Source: JAJPJX01 sp964568355 (GTDB lineage Bacteria; Acidobacteriota; Terriglobia; Bryobacterales; Bryobacteraceae). From it: a DNA stretch of 19,106 nucleotides. Below the pieces are notes generated by a model. It did no database searches. It was not told the origin of the DNA and was given only the letters and a program-made list of their open reading frames with translations. A program made the translations under genes and the position numbers. The stretch covers positions 1 to 19,106 of the forward strand of contig CAZMRK010000349.1 of assembly GCA_964568355.1 (NCBI GenBank), given 5' to 3'. Below, one piece after another: positions 9,301 to 15,957 of the stretch. The number at the start of each line of letters is the position of its first letter. Position 1 is the first letter of the stretch.

Positions 9301-9679
9301 CGCCTATCTCCATCCGGACGTTGACCGTAACGCTCCTGTCGGCGAGCAGCGTAATGCCTTTCCGGGTAGTCTGCCGAAAGCCTTTCGCCTGCACGGTCAG
9401 AATATAGTCGGCAGGGTGCAACGCTGGAATCAGATAATCCCCTTCCATATCGGTGGTCACCGTGCGTGAAAGGCCGGTGCCGACTTGTGCAATTGTGACC
9501 GTGGCTGCGGGAATCACGGCCCCAGACGAGTCTGTTACCGTACCGCGAAGACTGGCCAGCCCTTGGGCGAACGCGGATCCGGAGAGGACCAGCGCGAACA
9601 CGAGTCCAGCGAAGCAACTCGACAGGGAGCGAAAGCGCTCTTTTTTTTTTGGCTGCAATGGGTTGTCGGACACGAACAT
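6308..9679 (-). CDS. TonB-dependent receptor-like outer-membrane protein (Oar-like) with carboxypeptidase-regulatory domain
   Basis: The 1123-residue protein starts at ATG 9679, chosen because GGAGGAG lies 9 bases upstream and a signal peptide follows (to SGSAFAQG, about residue 38). The longer frame back to 9787 has neither. Order of parts: a carboxypeptidase-regulatory-like beta domain (GTVTDSSGAVIPAATVTI to about residue 130), a plug domain with GGVVNIITKSGSN, then a long beta-barrel rich in aromatic and Asn residues that ends in a terminal Phe (LALKVLF), as outer-membrane proteins do. Such proteins are numerous in Acidobacteriota and probably take up oligosaccharides, peptides or other large solutes. 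No substrate can be named. Codons 10-13 form an A10 tract. A decayed regulator lies upstream and the damaged amidase downstream. Confidence 0.92.
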   Translation of the reverse strand: MFVSDNPLQPKKKERFRSLSSCFAGLVFALVLSGSAFAQGLASLRGTVTDSSGAVIPAATVTIAQVGTGLSRTVTTDMEGDYLIPALHPADYILTVQAKGFRQTTRKGITLLADRSVTVNVRMEIGDAAQTVTVEAAATQVDTTTGTQGQVINQTQMVELPLNGRNAAELSLLVAGASPPPAGGGGSLQGVSKQFPSQIAVSTNGAQEDQVSYQLDGGTFMDEFFSVNLPFPLPDALQEFSVETSNYAAQYGSNSGGVVNIITKSGSNSIHGDVFEFNRNAVFNARNYFASQRDQLKRNQFGFTLGGPMILPKLYNGRDRTFWFFGYQGTRLRNIGGTTSAFVPTPDNLNGDFSAYLNANNPNNPLGKSVQIIDPGTGRPFPGNIIPVSQLDPAALGTEKYLPKPGATGQVFSQTPIVQNLDETVERFDHSFSDKDRLTFRATWNNFVNQAVFDPQNILTLSSGSEITSQNYLLHETHLFRSNVLNDFRFTYWRLKSSRGPAPGSPNVADFGVQNIFQAAPKSVQGLSVSGFFSFSESPFAAFVRQGFTWADDLSWTHGSHNFQFGVSIDRSRFDLVNNVAMDGNFTFTSDVTNLALASFLLGKMRTFTQGSGQPENLRDTFLGFYAQDSFRVSKRLTLNYGVRYEPGIPWKEIRGRFNYFRPADYYAGVHSEVFPNAPVGLLFGGDAGVPSRIGWANDMNNVMPRFGFAWDVFGNGKTAVRGGAGLFYDSRIGGAMLNTITGVGNGNVAPFAPTIIITNPQGPFSNPYLGITNPFPVPQPPPRDVTFPTPLAVASVDGAHRNLVTPLEYNWNLAIERQIVPGWLLRVAYVGSHGSHLRDLVQLNPAVYVPGSTQSPDQRRMFPGYSTIFQTSMDVNSSYNSAQISVEKRFNQAGFLNGVTLLANYTFSKSIDTAPVNGSVIGSGVSTIPFWMPGRRNMDRGLSDFNHAQRMVISYDWPLPKLSNLNRITRGFLGNWELTGLLSAQTGFPFTVTAGQDQSQTAIGQDRAVILGSPYGPGACGSKAPCVDFLNRNSFVLPAIGTFGNVGKDSLIGPGLVTWDMGFFKNFPLRERFRIQLRGEFFNILNRANFGNPSSAVNAGAFGSITSAADPRIGQLALKVLF
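9641..9650 (-). repeat. A10 homopolymer in the receptor's signal-peptide coding region
   Basis: Ten T on the + strand read as A10 in the gene, spanning the last base of Pro10 and Lys11-Lys13. Tracts this long in coding DNA are prone to replication and transcription slippage. A one-base change here would abolish the receptor about 13 codons into the frame. Confidence 0.9.
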
Positions 9680-9818
9680 GCAGATGTCTCCTCCGATGAA
9701 TTGCCGGACCCCAAAACTAGTGCGTTTGCAAAATGGCTCTATCGAGGGCGCGCGGCGCCAAGCATCCTTCCGGGACGGATTATACACCCACCCGCACTGC
9801 TCCCCGCGTCACTCCTCA

Positions 9819-10275
9819 CTAAGCCGATCGCGCCTCTTCTACCCGGTGCCCCGCCTCTCGCAATAGCAGACCGAACTGCGCGTGCTCCCGCACGGATCGA
9901 AGCCACGGATCGTCCAGCAGCGTCTGGGGCGCTCAGAGAAACCTCCCCGTTGCGCCAGCCACAGAGCACTTATCGCTAAGTCGGCCGCGCCGATACAGGA
10001 GTAGTGCGTCGCCAGATAGATCAGCACTTCCGGGCTCATGAGCGATGGCCATCGCTTCCATCGAGCGGTATCCGTGCTTTGATACGGCCAAGCTTACGAT
10101 CGCATTAGTCAGGTTCGCCTCACGCGCGTAGGTATCCGGCCAGAGTGCCCCCATGAGCGCGCTTTTCAGAACCAGATGTCCGACGCTGCACCAGGTACAG
10201 CAGCGCATCGAAGGCCTTGGAGGTCGCCACCGGCACGCCGCCCCGCTGCAGCAGCCGCGGTACGTTCTCGGGCGT
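9819..10275 (-). pseudogene. Remnant of a winged-helix / TPR regulator (CadC-like), frameshifted and internally deleted
   Basis: Pieces lie in three - strand frames. From about 10275 downward, ENVPRLLQRGGVPVATSKAF and FDALLYLVQ match the start of an OmpR/CadC-type winged helix. A frame change leads to GHLVLKSALMGALWPDTYAREANLTNAI, the recognition region of that domain. The end of the gene follows in the next frames: PEVLIYLATHYSCIGAADLAISAL resembles a TPR helix pair, and QTLLDDPWLRSVREHAQFGLLLREAG is the usual tail of winged-helix/TPR proteins, stopping at TAG 9821-9819. A whole gene of this type would be several times longer, so most of the middle is gone. It lies upstream of the receptor gene on the same strand and may once have regulated it. 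The winged-helix assignment is firm; the parent architecture is inferred. Confidence 0.75.
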
Positions 10276-10279
10276 TCGG

Positions 10280-10420
10280 CGAGCCCCATTCGCCGGCATC
10301 GAAGCCACCGGCAGGTCTGTCTCCGCCGGCCTGATCATCCTCTACCGAGTGGTCGGAGACAAAATCGTCGAGCACTGGATGTTGCAACCGCACGACGCAC
10401 CTGTCGAGGTCTTCGCTCAG
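10280..10420 (+). pseudogene. SnoaL-like / NTF2-fold polyketide cyclase-like fragment
   Basis: One + strand frame reads APFAGIEATGRSVSAG, then LIILYRVVGDKIVEHWMLQP. This matches the C-terminal half of SnoaL-like ester-cyclase proteins (usual form: F.GIPATGR.V....ID.YRV.DGKIVEHW). The N-terminal half and a start are absent; upstream DNA instead codes, on the other strand, for the winged-helix remnant. Its 3' end abuts the stop of the next - strand gene. It is a broken gene piece left by rearrangement. Confidence 0.65.
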
Positions 10421-12141
10421 GGACGGCCGTCCGCGGCGTCTGCCACGGAGAAGCGGATCTCACGCGCTTCTAGCGGAGTCGCGACCAGCGCCACGGCATA
10501 CTCCAGGCTCTTTTCCGGCCCGTTCGCGTAAGGGTTGTAGGGATAGACGGGCCACTCGAAACCAGCGGCCGGATCGAGCTTCAGCACCCAGCCGTGATGG
10601 CGGATCTCGCCTCCCAGTTCGGCGGGGGCCAGTTTGACGGCTTCGGCACCGACGGTGAACTTGCGGCCGGAGCCGGTCTCGAGCACTTCACCTGCTTTCA
10701 GGCAGACCTGGAGATTCATGCTGGCCGTTACCCGCCGGGCCTTGGGCGTGATCCGCGTGCGGATCTCGACCGAACGGTCCTGAGGAATCGTCACGCTCGT
10801 CTCACTGAAGAACGAGTGGTAGGCCAGGGCCAGCCGGTCCTCCTGTTCCTCCATCTGGAAACGGCTACTGATCGGAAGATGAAACGTTTGCTGGCTCATC
10901 TTTTCCCAGAAGGAGGCGAGCTCCGGCTGGCGCTTGGAACCTCCTCCGGAGAGAATCTGCCCGTATTTTTCGTGAAAGACGCTGAGGCTTCCCTGGCGAT
11001 CGAGAAAGAACTGGTTGAACGGCACCGGCGGCGCCAGAATTCCGGAGAGACAGACGAACCAGGGGCCGGCTTTGCGAATGCCCGCCGGAATTTGCATGCG
11101 GTAGTGAAAGCGGCTTTCGTCCAGCGGGATGTGCGTGGCGGAGCCGCGGCGATAGTACAGCGCATCCTGGGCAATGCGGCCGAGACCTTCGAGCGAGATC
11201 GGCTCGGCCGGATAGAGCGCGGTCAGAAACTCCGCATAGCGCCGGCCATCGCCGAAATGAGAAAAACCGAAATGGCCCCAGGTGGAGAGAAACCAGTGGC
11301 GGTTGCGGTCGTTGATCGTCTCTACGGGCATGCCGTCGGGATAGGTGAAGTACTTGTGAAAATCCGTGGAGCGGCGCAGAGCCTGAATGGCGGCTGGGTC
11401 CTGGCTGAACTCGGCATACAGCGCCACGCCGGTCTCGGTCAGAAAGTCATAGCCGGTGGTAGGCCCAGCCTGCGAATGCTCGCCCCAGTATCCATCCGGC
11501 GCCTGCTCCACCGCGGCAAACCGATGCATGACACGGGCGCCCAGCTTTTCCCATTCCGGGTTGTGGAATACCCTGCCCGCCAGGTAGACGGTGGAACTCC
11601 ACAGCGCGTAGTGGTTGGGGGAGGTGCCGATGAACGGCGCCTGATACCAGGGGTAGTCCTGACGCCTGGCAACATCGGCAGCGAGCGGTTCCAGGTTTTG
11701 GAGCAGCGCTTTTTTCCAGCGCCCGCGGCGCTCGGTTCCCAACTCCGATTCCAGCAGCCGGTAAGCATCCAGCCACATGTAGGTGTCGCGATGATGATCC
11801 AGGCGCGTATTGTAGCGACCCTTCTCCTGTTCGGAAACCAGCAGATCGCCGACGCGTTCGGCCAGAGCCAGGGTGGCGCGATCGTGATAGCGCGGGTTCT
11901 CAGGGGCCTTGGACGAATACAGCACCGCCGCTACCAGCACGGCCGAGGGAAAATGCTTCCAGCCTCGCGACGCCTCCAGCTTTTCCAGGCCGGCGCCTGG
12001 TTCGGCATCCAGCCGCCGGACGATTTCGGCCGCGCCTGTATCCAGCAGGCGGAAATAGCGTCCCGGCAGTTCCCCCGCCCCAAAAGCGGTCGCGCAGCAA
12101 ACCAGCGCACCAAGCAGCCGTTCCGGCGCCAACAAACTCAT
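10417..12141 (-). CDS. Large secreted protein, possible alpha-toroid polysaccharide-active enzyme
   Basis: The 574-residue protein has an N-terminal signal peptide (MSLLAPERLLGALVCCATAFGAG). I do not recognise a specific family. Roughly residues 25-340 are helical with repeated aromatic/His/Asn clusters: SPNHYALWSSTVYLAGRVF, GEHSQAGPTTGYDFLTETGVALY, and RHWFLSTWGHFGFSHFGDGRRYAEF. The remainder looks beta-rich. That order, helical toroid then beta-sandwich, is the plan of several polysaccharide lyases and heparinase-like enzymes. Lyase or hydrolase activity on a glycan is therefore a guess from architecture. It is the last gene of a five-gene operon, 22 bp behind the HD-domain gene. No good ribosome-binding site is visible before ATG 12141: a TGAGG-TAT-CCTCA palindrome and an A7 run sit there instead. 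Confidence 0.6.
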   Translation of the reverse strand: MSLLAPERLLGALVCCATAFGAGELPGRYFRLLDTGAAEIVRRLDAEPGAGLEKLEASRGWKHFPSAVLVAAVLYSSKAPENPRYHDRATLALAERVGDLLVSEQEKGRYNTRLDHHRDTYMWLDAYRLLESELGTERRGRWKKALLQNLEPLAADVARRQDYPWYQAPFIGTSPNHYALWSSTVYLAGRVFHNPEWEKLGARVMHRFAAVEQAPDGYWGEHSQAGPTTGYDFLTETGVALYAEFSQDPAAIQALRRSTDFHKYFTYPDGMPVETINDRNRHWFLSTWGHFGFSHFGDGRRYAEFLTALYPAEPISLEGLGRIAQDALYYRRGSATHIPLDESRFHYRMQIPAGIRKAGPWFVCLSGILAPPVPFNQFFLDRQGSLSVFHEKYGQILSGGGSKRQPELASFWEKMSQQTFHLPISSRFQMEEQEDRLALAYHSFFSETSVTIPQDRSVEIRTRITPKARRVTASMNLQVCLKAGEVLETGSGRKFTVGAEAVKLAPAELGGEIRHHGWVLKLDPAAGFEWPVYPYNPYANGPEKSLEYAVALVATPLEAREIRFSVADAADGRP

Positions 12142-12163
12142 TTTTTTGAGGATACCTCAGGCT

Positions 12164-12730
12164 TCAGGCGGCGGTGCCGCGCAACCCCAGGACGTCGGCA
12201 CGATCCTGCATGGCCCGAATGCAGAAAGCGATATGCTCCTCGAGCGGCACGCCCAACCCGGCGGCTCCGTCGAGAATGTCCTGGCGGTTGACGGAGCGCG
12301 CGAAGGCCTTGTCTTTCATCTTTTTCCGCACGGAGGCGGCATCCACTTCGAAGACGCTGCGATGCGGCTTCACATAGGAGATCGCCGTGATGAAGCCAGC
12401 CAGCTCGTCGCAGGCATAAAGCGTCTTTTCGAGCAGAGACTCGCGAGGGACGCCGCTATAGTTGGCGTGGGAAAGAATGGCCCGGCGAATCTCTTCGCTG
12501 ACGCCGCGCGCTGCCAGGATCGGCTCGCCTTTCATCGGGTGGTCCGGCGCCTGCGGATGGATCTCCCAGTCGAAGTCGTGGAGCAGAGCGGTCACCGCCC
12601 AGGTGGTCTCGTCTTCCCCAAACTTGCGGGCATAGGCGGCCACGCACGCCTCTACCGCCAAGGCGTGCTTGCGGAGCCCCTCCGATTGCGTGAACTCACA
12701 GGTAATGGCAAATGCCTGCTCGCGATCCAT
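12164..12730 (-). CDS. HD-domain phosphohydrolase (HDIG-like)
   Basis: A 188-residue protein with the metal-binding HD pattern: His22 (LRKHALAVE), His51-Asp52 (LLHDFDWEIHP), His88 (ILSHANYSG) and Asp108 (YACDELAG). Members of this compact HD family hydrolyse phosphate esters or nucleotides. The substrate of this subgroup is not known to me, and there is no second domain to suggest one. It lies in the middle of the - strand operon, 21 bp behind the FmdB-type gene and 22 bp before the secreted-protein gene. Confidence 0.87.
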   Translation of the reverse strand: MDREQAFAITCEFTQSEGLRKHALAVEACVAAYARKFGEDETTWAVTALLHDFDWEIHPQAPDHPMKGEPILAARGVSEEIRRAILSHANYSGVPRESLLEKTLYACDELAGFITAISYVKPHRSVFEVDAASVRKKMKDKAFARSVNRQDILDGAAGLGVPLEEHIAFCIRAMQDRADVLGLRGTAA

Positions 12731-12751
12731 GGGCGGAAGCGGAGCCTGGCG

Positions 12752-12979
12752 CTAATTCATCCCGCACATGCCGGGATTGCTGCACCTTCCACTCGGGCAA
12801 GCGGGCATTTCCGGCGTTTTGGACAGGCCATTGGCCCGCGCGGCGAATACCGAAAGCTCCTGCCGCAGATGCTTCTGGCCGCAGGACGGGCACTCCACCT
12901 GGGCGGCATCGGCAGTGCGACGCACCAATTTCTCAAACTTGCTTCCGCAATCTTCGCAACGATATTCGTAGATCGGCAT
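12752..12979 (-). CDS. FmdB-family zinc-ribbon protein
   Basis: The 75-residue protein starts MPIYEYRCEDCG, the typical FmdB beginning, so ATG 12979 is preferred over the longer frame from 13006. GGAG overlapping the dacB stop, 8 bases upstream, is the ribosome-binding site. Cys pairs CEDC (7-10) and CPSC (about 30-33) form the zinc ribbon. The tail has three further Cys (ACPSGRCSNPGMCGMN). The name comes from a putative regulator of formamidase genes; the molecular role of most members is unknown. The start lies 5 bp behind the dacB stop, so translational coupling is likely. Confidence 0.88.
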   Translation of the reverse strand: MPIYEYRCEDCGSKFEKLVRRTADAAQVECPSCGQKHLRQELSVFAARANGLSKTPEMPACPSGRCSNPGMCGMN

Positions 12980-12984
12980 TGAAC

Positions 12985-14481
12985 TCACTCCAGCATCAAC
13001 ATACAAATTCTATCAATCAGCGCGCGGATCTCGGAAGTGGGGCTTTGGTGATTGTTCACCAGGATGGAGAATGCCAGGGTGCGGCCATCTTTCCGTTCGG
13101 CATAGCCGGAGAGCGCGGTCACGTGGGTGAGCGAACCGGTCTTGGCGCGAATGCGGGCACCGGCGGCCGCCAAATCGGCGAAGCGCAGGCGCAGCGTGCC
13201 GTCTTCTCCGCCGAGGGGAAGCAGGCTGAGCCAGTTTTCGCGCTGGGACGAGGCGTAAAGATACTGCAATAGCTTGACTACGGCAGCAGGAGTCACCAGG
13301 TTCAGGCGGGTCAGGCCCGAACCGTCGTTGAGGACGTAGGCGTTGCGGTCGATACCGGCCTGATCGAGAAACGTCTTCAGTTCCTCCAAACCGGCCTCCC
13401 GGCTGCCAACCCCGCGGGCGGCCCGGCCCACCGCGCGCAGGGCCATTTCGGCGTGCAGATTCTGGCTCACCTTATTGACCACGCGCAGGTCTTCGAGCAG
13501 CGGGGCGGAGACGCGGCGGGCCAGTTCCACGGCCGTATCAGGCGCAGCCGGCTGGCCCTGCCGGAGATCCGCAAGCTGGTTGGGATAAAGATGCCGTACC
13601 TGGGGTGCGCCGCCGACCGCCACGCCGCGGCGGGAGAGCGCGTCTATCAGCGCGCGAGCCGCGTACCAGGCGGGATCCTCGATGCCGAGAACTTCGGTTT
13701 CGCCTGGATCGCGCAAGGGGATATAGCCCCAGACGCGCAACTGGCGCGCGCCCGGCTCGCGATCGACCCAGATCTTGCGCTCGCCTCCGGAACGGGTGCG
13801 GACGCGATTGTCGATCTGATAAAACTCCAGCGCGGGGAGCGGCGTCAGGCGAGCGGGATCGCCCGCGCGGGCGCCTGGCTCCACTTTGAGCGAAAAGGTG
13901 TTGTCGTTGACCACCAGCGCGTTGACCGGAGCGCCGTAGTCCCAGATGCCGTCATCGACTGCCCAGCCCTCCGGATAAGGCGCCCAGACATAGGCGGAGT
14001 CGTCGCCGGTCACATCGCCGGCTACGCGGCGGAGGCCCCGCGCTACAAGCTGATCGGCGAGTTCTTCGATCGGCTGGAGGGGATTTCCGGAAGAAGGGCC
14101 AGGTTGATAGGGAAGCGTGCGGTTCGATAGGTTGGGATCGCCGCCGCCGACCAGGCGCAGCCAGCCGACAGTGCCCGAAGCATCCGGTGCTCGATCGGAC
14201 ATCACCGTAGTGGAAAAACGATAATCGGAGCCCAGGCGCGCCAGAGCGAGGGCGGTGGTGAACAGCTTGGTATTGGAGGCTGGAACAAAGAAATGGTCCG
14301 GATTGTGGGCGGCGAGGGTCTGTCCGTTAGCCAGGTCCACGACCAGCACTCCGACCAGAGCGCCGCGGGCGGCCGGCGTGGTCTCCACAAGCGTTTTGAT
14401 CTGGCTGTCGAGGTCGCCAGCGGAAACGGACACCGCCAAGGCCAGGAGGATCACCAGAACGCGCGATATTAGCAAGGTCAT
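12985..14481 (-). CDS. dacB: D-alanyl-D-alanine carboxypeptidase/endopeptidase, PBP4 (peptidase S13)
   Basis: The 498-residue protein trims or cleaves peptidoglycan peptide cross-links in the periplasm. A signal peptide (MTLLISRVLVILLALAVSVSAG) is followed by the penicillin-binding SxxK motif PASNTK, with nucleophile Ser69 and Lys72. The downstream DGSGLTRLNLVTP is the S13 second-motif region, and the KTG motif appears in RAKTGSLTHVTALSGY. Length fits the family. ATG 14481 is chosen because it overlaps the MFS stop as ATGA and puts the signal peptide at the N-terminus; the frame extends to 14529 without a better start. It is the second gene of the operon. Confidence 0.93.
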   Translation of the reverse strand: MTLLISRVLVILLALAVSVSAGDLDSQIKTLVETTPAARGALVGVLVVDLANGQTLAAHNPDHFFVPASNTKLFTTALALARLGSDYRFSTTVMSDRAPDASGTVGWLRLVGGGDPNLSNRTLPYQPGPSSGNPLQPIEELADQLVARGLRRVAGDVTGDDSAYVWAPYPEGWAVDDGIWDYGAPVNALVVNDNTFSLKVEPGARAGDPARLTPLPALEFYQIDNRVRTRSGGERKIWVDREPGARQLRVWGYIPLRDPGETEVLGIEDPAWYAARALIDALSRRGVAVGGAPQVRHLYPNQLADLRQGQPAAPDTAVELARRVSAPLLEDLRVVNKVSQNLHAEMALRAVGRAARGVGSREAGLEELKTFLDQAGIDRNAYVLNDGSGLTRLNLVTPAAVVKLLQYLYASSQRENWLSLLPLGGEDGTLRLRFADLAAAGARIRAKTGSLTHVTALSGYAERKDGRTLAFSILVNNHQSPTSEIRALIDRICMLMLE

Positions 14482-15671
14482 TGGCCGGTCACCTTGGCTT
14501 CCAGCCACATCAGCAGGAGCAGCAGGCAAACCATGCAGGTACCCAGGAGAGGCAGCGCCATCACGACCCCGATATCCCAGACGGCAGCCGCGTAGCCGAG
14601 GGTGGCCGGGGCCAACGTGCCGCTGAGCAGGCCGAAGGAGAAGATTCCGTTGAAGAAACCGGGATGGTAATGGGGGAAGCGGCGCCCGATGCGCTCGGAA
14701 ACCAGGGGGTAGACGAACGCGAAGCCGCCGCCGATAAACAGGATGGCCATAGCGGCGCCGAATTCATTGTTGGTAGAGAACAGCAGCAGGTAGCCGAACA
14801 GAGCCGCGAGCACGCTCCCGCCCAGCAGGCGTCCGTGCCGCACGCGCGGCAGAATGGCCACGGCGCCGGAGCGCCCCACCAGCAGGGCCAGCCAGTAGAG
14901 CGCCAGCAACAGCAGCGACGTGCTCGGACTCAGGCCCAGGCGCCGGATCAGAAACAACGGCAGCCAGCCGGCAATGGCCCACTCGTTGCCGAACTGGAAG
15001 AACAGGAGCATGGCAAACATGATGGCCACCGGACTACGAAACTCCTGGAGTGTGCGGCGCGCTCCGCGGACTTCGGGGATCGCTACCGGAGGAAAGGTGG
15101 TCTTGGCGAAGATTCCGGCGAAGTATCCGGGAACGGTGGCCATCAGGATCAGAATGCTGGGCACGGTGTAGGCATAGAATGTCCCCGCCACCAGGAGGGT
15201 CACCGCCAGGCATCCCAGCCCGTAGAAGATCCCGCCATGATTGAGCGTGCCGGCGGGATCGGCGGTGTAACTGGCCGAGATGGCGTGGAATAGCGCGGGA
15301 TGGAGAAGACCGGTCGCCAGCCCGATTACCGCCAGGCCGGAGATCCGCCAAATGGCTGGGAGAGGCGGCGGCACCATGGCCAGATACAAAAGCGTGGCGC
15401 ACCCCAGCACCGAGGCAAAAATCAGCAGGAAACGGATTCCGCTGCGCGGCAGCAGCCACTGGGCCAGCCGTGCGGCCAGGATCATGCCCAGGTTGATGCT
15501 CAGAAAATAATGGCCGACGGAGACGAAGTCTGGCGGGTCGCGATAGTAGCCCCAGGCGGGCAGAATCGCACCGAGCAGCGCGAACAGGAAGCCGGAAAGC
15601 AGGAAACCTGACAGGAGCCTGGCGGGAGAAGAGACGCGAGTCGGCGTGGCTACTGGCGCAAGGTCGCTCAC
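14478..15671 (-). CDS. Major facilitator superfamily transporter
   Basis: A 397-residue protein with about twelve membrane helices and a central polar loop (about residues 190-215), the 6+6 plan of the MFS. Substrate cannot be told from sequence. Because its stop overlaps the dacB start by four bases, a cell-wall-derived product such as a sugar or muropeptide is possible, but this is inference. The start codon is GTG at 15671, and a TACAAT -10 box ends 6 nt before it, pointing to a leaderless transcript. It is the first gene of the five-gene - strand operon. Confidence 0.88.
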   Translation of the reverse strand: MSDLAPVATPTRVSSPARLLSGFLLSGFLFALLGAILPAWGYYRDPPDFVSVGHYFLSINLGMILAARLAQWLLPRSGIRFLLIFASVLGCATLLYLAMVPPPLPAIWRISGLAVIGLATGLLHPALFHAISASYTADPAGTLNHGGIFYGLGCLAVTLLVAGTFYAYTVPSILILMATVPGYFAGIFAKTTFPPVAIPEVRGARRTLQEFRSPVAIMFAMLLFFQFGNEWAIAGWLPLFLIRRLGLSPSTSLLLLALYWLALLVGRSGAVAILPRVRHGRLLGGSVLAALFGYLLLFSTNNEFGAAMAILFIGGGFAFVYPLVSERIGRRFPHYHPGFFNGIFSFGLLSGTLAPATLGYAAAVWDIGVVMALPLLGTCMVCLLLLLMWLEAKVTGQ

Positions 15672-15683
15672 CTGACGATTGTA
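15672..15683 (-). promoter_or_regulatory. -10 box of the MFS-dacB operon, apparently leaderless
   Basis: On the - strand TACAAT (15683-15678) is followed by 6 nt and then the GTG start at 15671, so transcription would begin at the start codon. No good -35 is visible at 16-19 bp. The geometry matches that seen at the TetR gene. Confidence 0.45.
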
Positions 15684-15877
15684 GCGTCTGCGCCCGGGCT
15701 GCGAATTTCGAATCTCGTATCGGCGGAGCGCCGGGATCTACGAAAAATCGTATTCGGCAGAGGACAGTCCTCGTATTTTCAATCGTTTGGGTATGGCCCA
15801 CCGGTTGCACAGAGGGAGATGGGTTTTTACAGAGGTTTTGTTGCTTTGGTGCGTTGCCTCCTAATGGGCTAACCAAC
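15684..15877 (+). other. Intergenic stretch; possible short RNA ending at the following terminator
   Basis: I see no convincing ORF here. It contains three TCGTAT repeats (15715, 15748 and 15771; the first two extend to TCGTAT-CGGCGGAG / TCGTATTCGGCAGAG), a GAGGA-CAG-TCCTC hairpin (15760-15772), and a TTGGT...ACCAA hairpin at about 15845-15875. It is followed by a strong + strand terminator although no + strand gene precedes it. A small RNA is possible; no clear promoter was found. Confidence 0.3.
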
Positions 15878-15919
15878 AGCTCCGCCCGGTCTCCATCCAA
15901 CCGTGGCGGGGCTTTTTTT
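15878..15919 (+). terminator. Rho-independent terminator
   Basis: AGCTCCGCCCGGT (15878-15890) pairs with ACCGTGGCGGGGCT (15900-15913), a long GC-rich stem with one bulge and one wobble, followed by T7. It reads on the + strand. The only neighbouring upstream gene runs the other way, so it must end an unannotated + transcript or block read-through into the hydrolase. Confidence 0.8.
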
Positions 15920-15924
15920 GTTTG

Positions 15925-15933
15925 CTACACTGA
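15925..15933 (+). promoter_or_regulatory. Extended -10 promoter element of the hydrolase gene
   Basis: TGCTACACT, an extended -10 (TGn plus TACACT), lies 25 bp upstream of ATG 15958. The same nine bases occur upstream of rpmE at 17297-17305. No strong -35 is evident, as expected for extended -10 promoters. Confidence 0.5.
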
Positions 15934-15957
15934 AGGGTCTATCAAACAGACAGGCTG

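Noticed and set aside
8390..9469. Open frame of 359 codons on the + strand
   Set aside because: It is antisense to the clearly recognised receptor gene and has no recognisable motif.
9641..9650. T10 run as a + strand terminator
   Set aside because: No stem precedes it and it lies inside the receptor coding sequence.
12145..12160. TGAGG-TAT-CCTCA palindrome between the HD gene and the secreted-protein gene
   Set aside because: On the - strand it is followed by an A run rather than a T run, so it is not a terminator of the operon. It may affect translation but nothing supports more.
10594..12291. Long open frame of 565 codons on the + strand
   Set aside because: It is antisense to the secreted-protein gene, which has a signal peptide, good operon spacing and ordinary composition. 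The + frame shows no domain and is a side effect of high GC.
14481..15293. Open frame of 270 codons on the + strand
   Set aside because: It is antisense to the MFS gene and rich in Gln, Glu and Gly, as expected opposite a hydrophobic protein.
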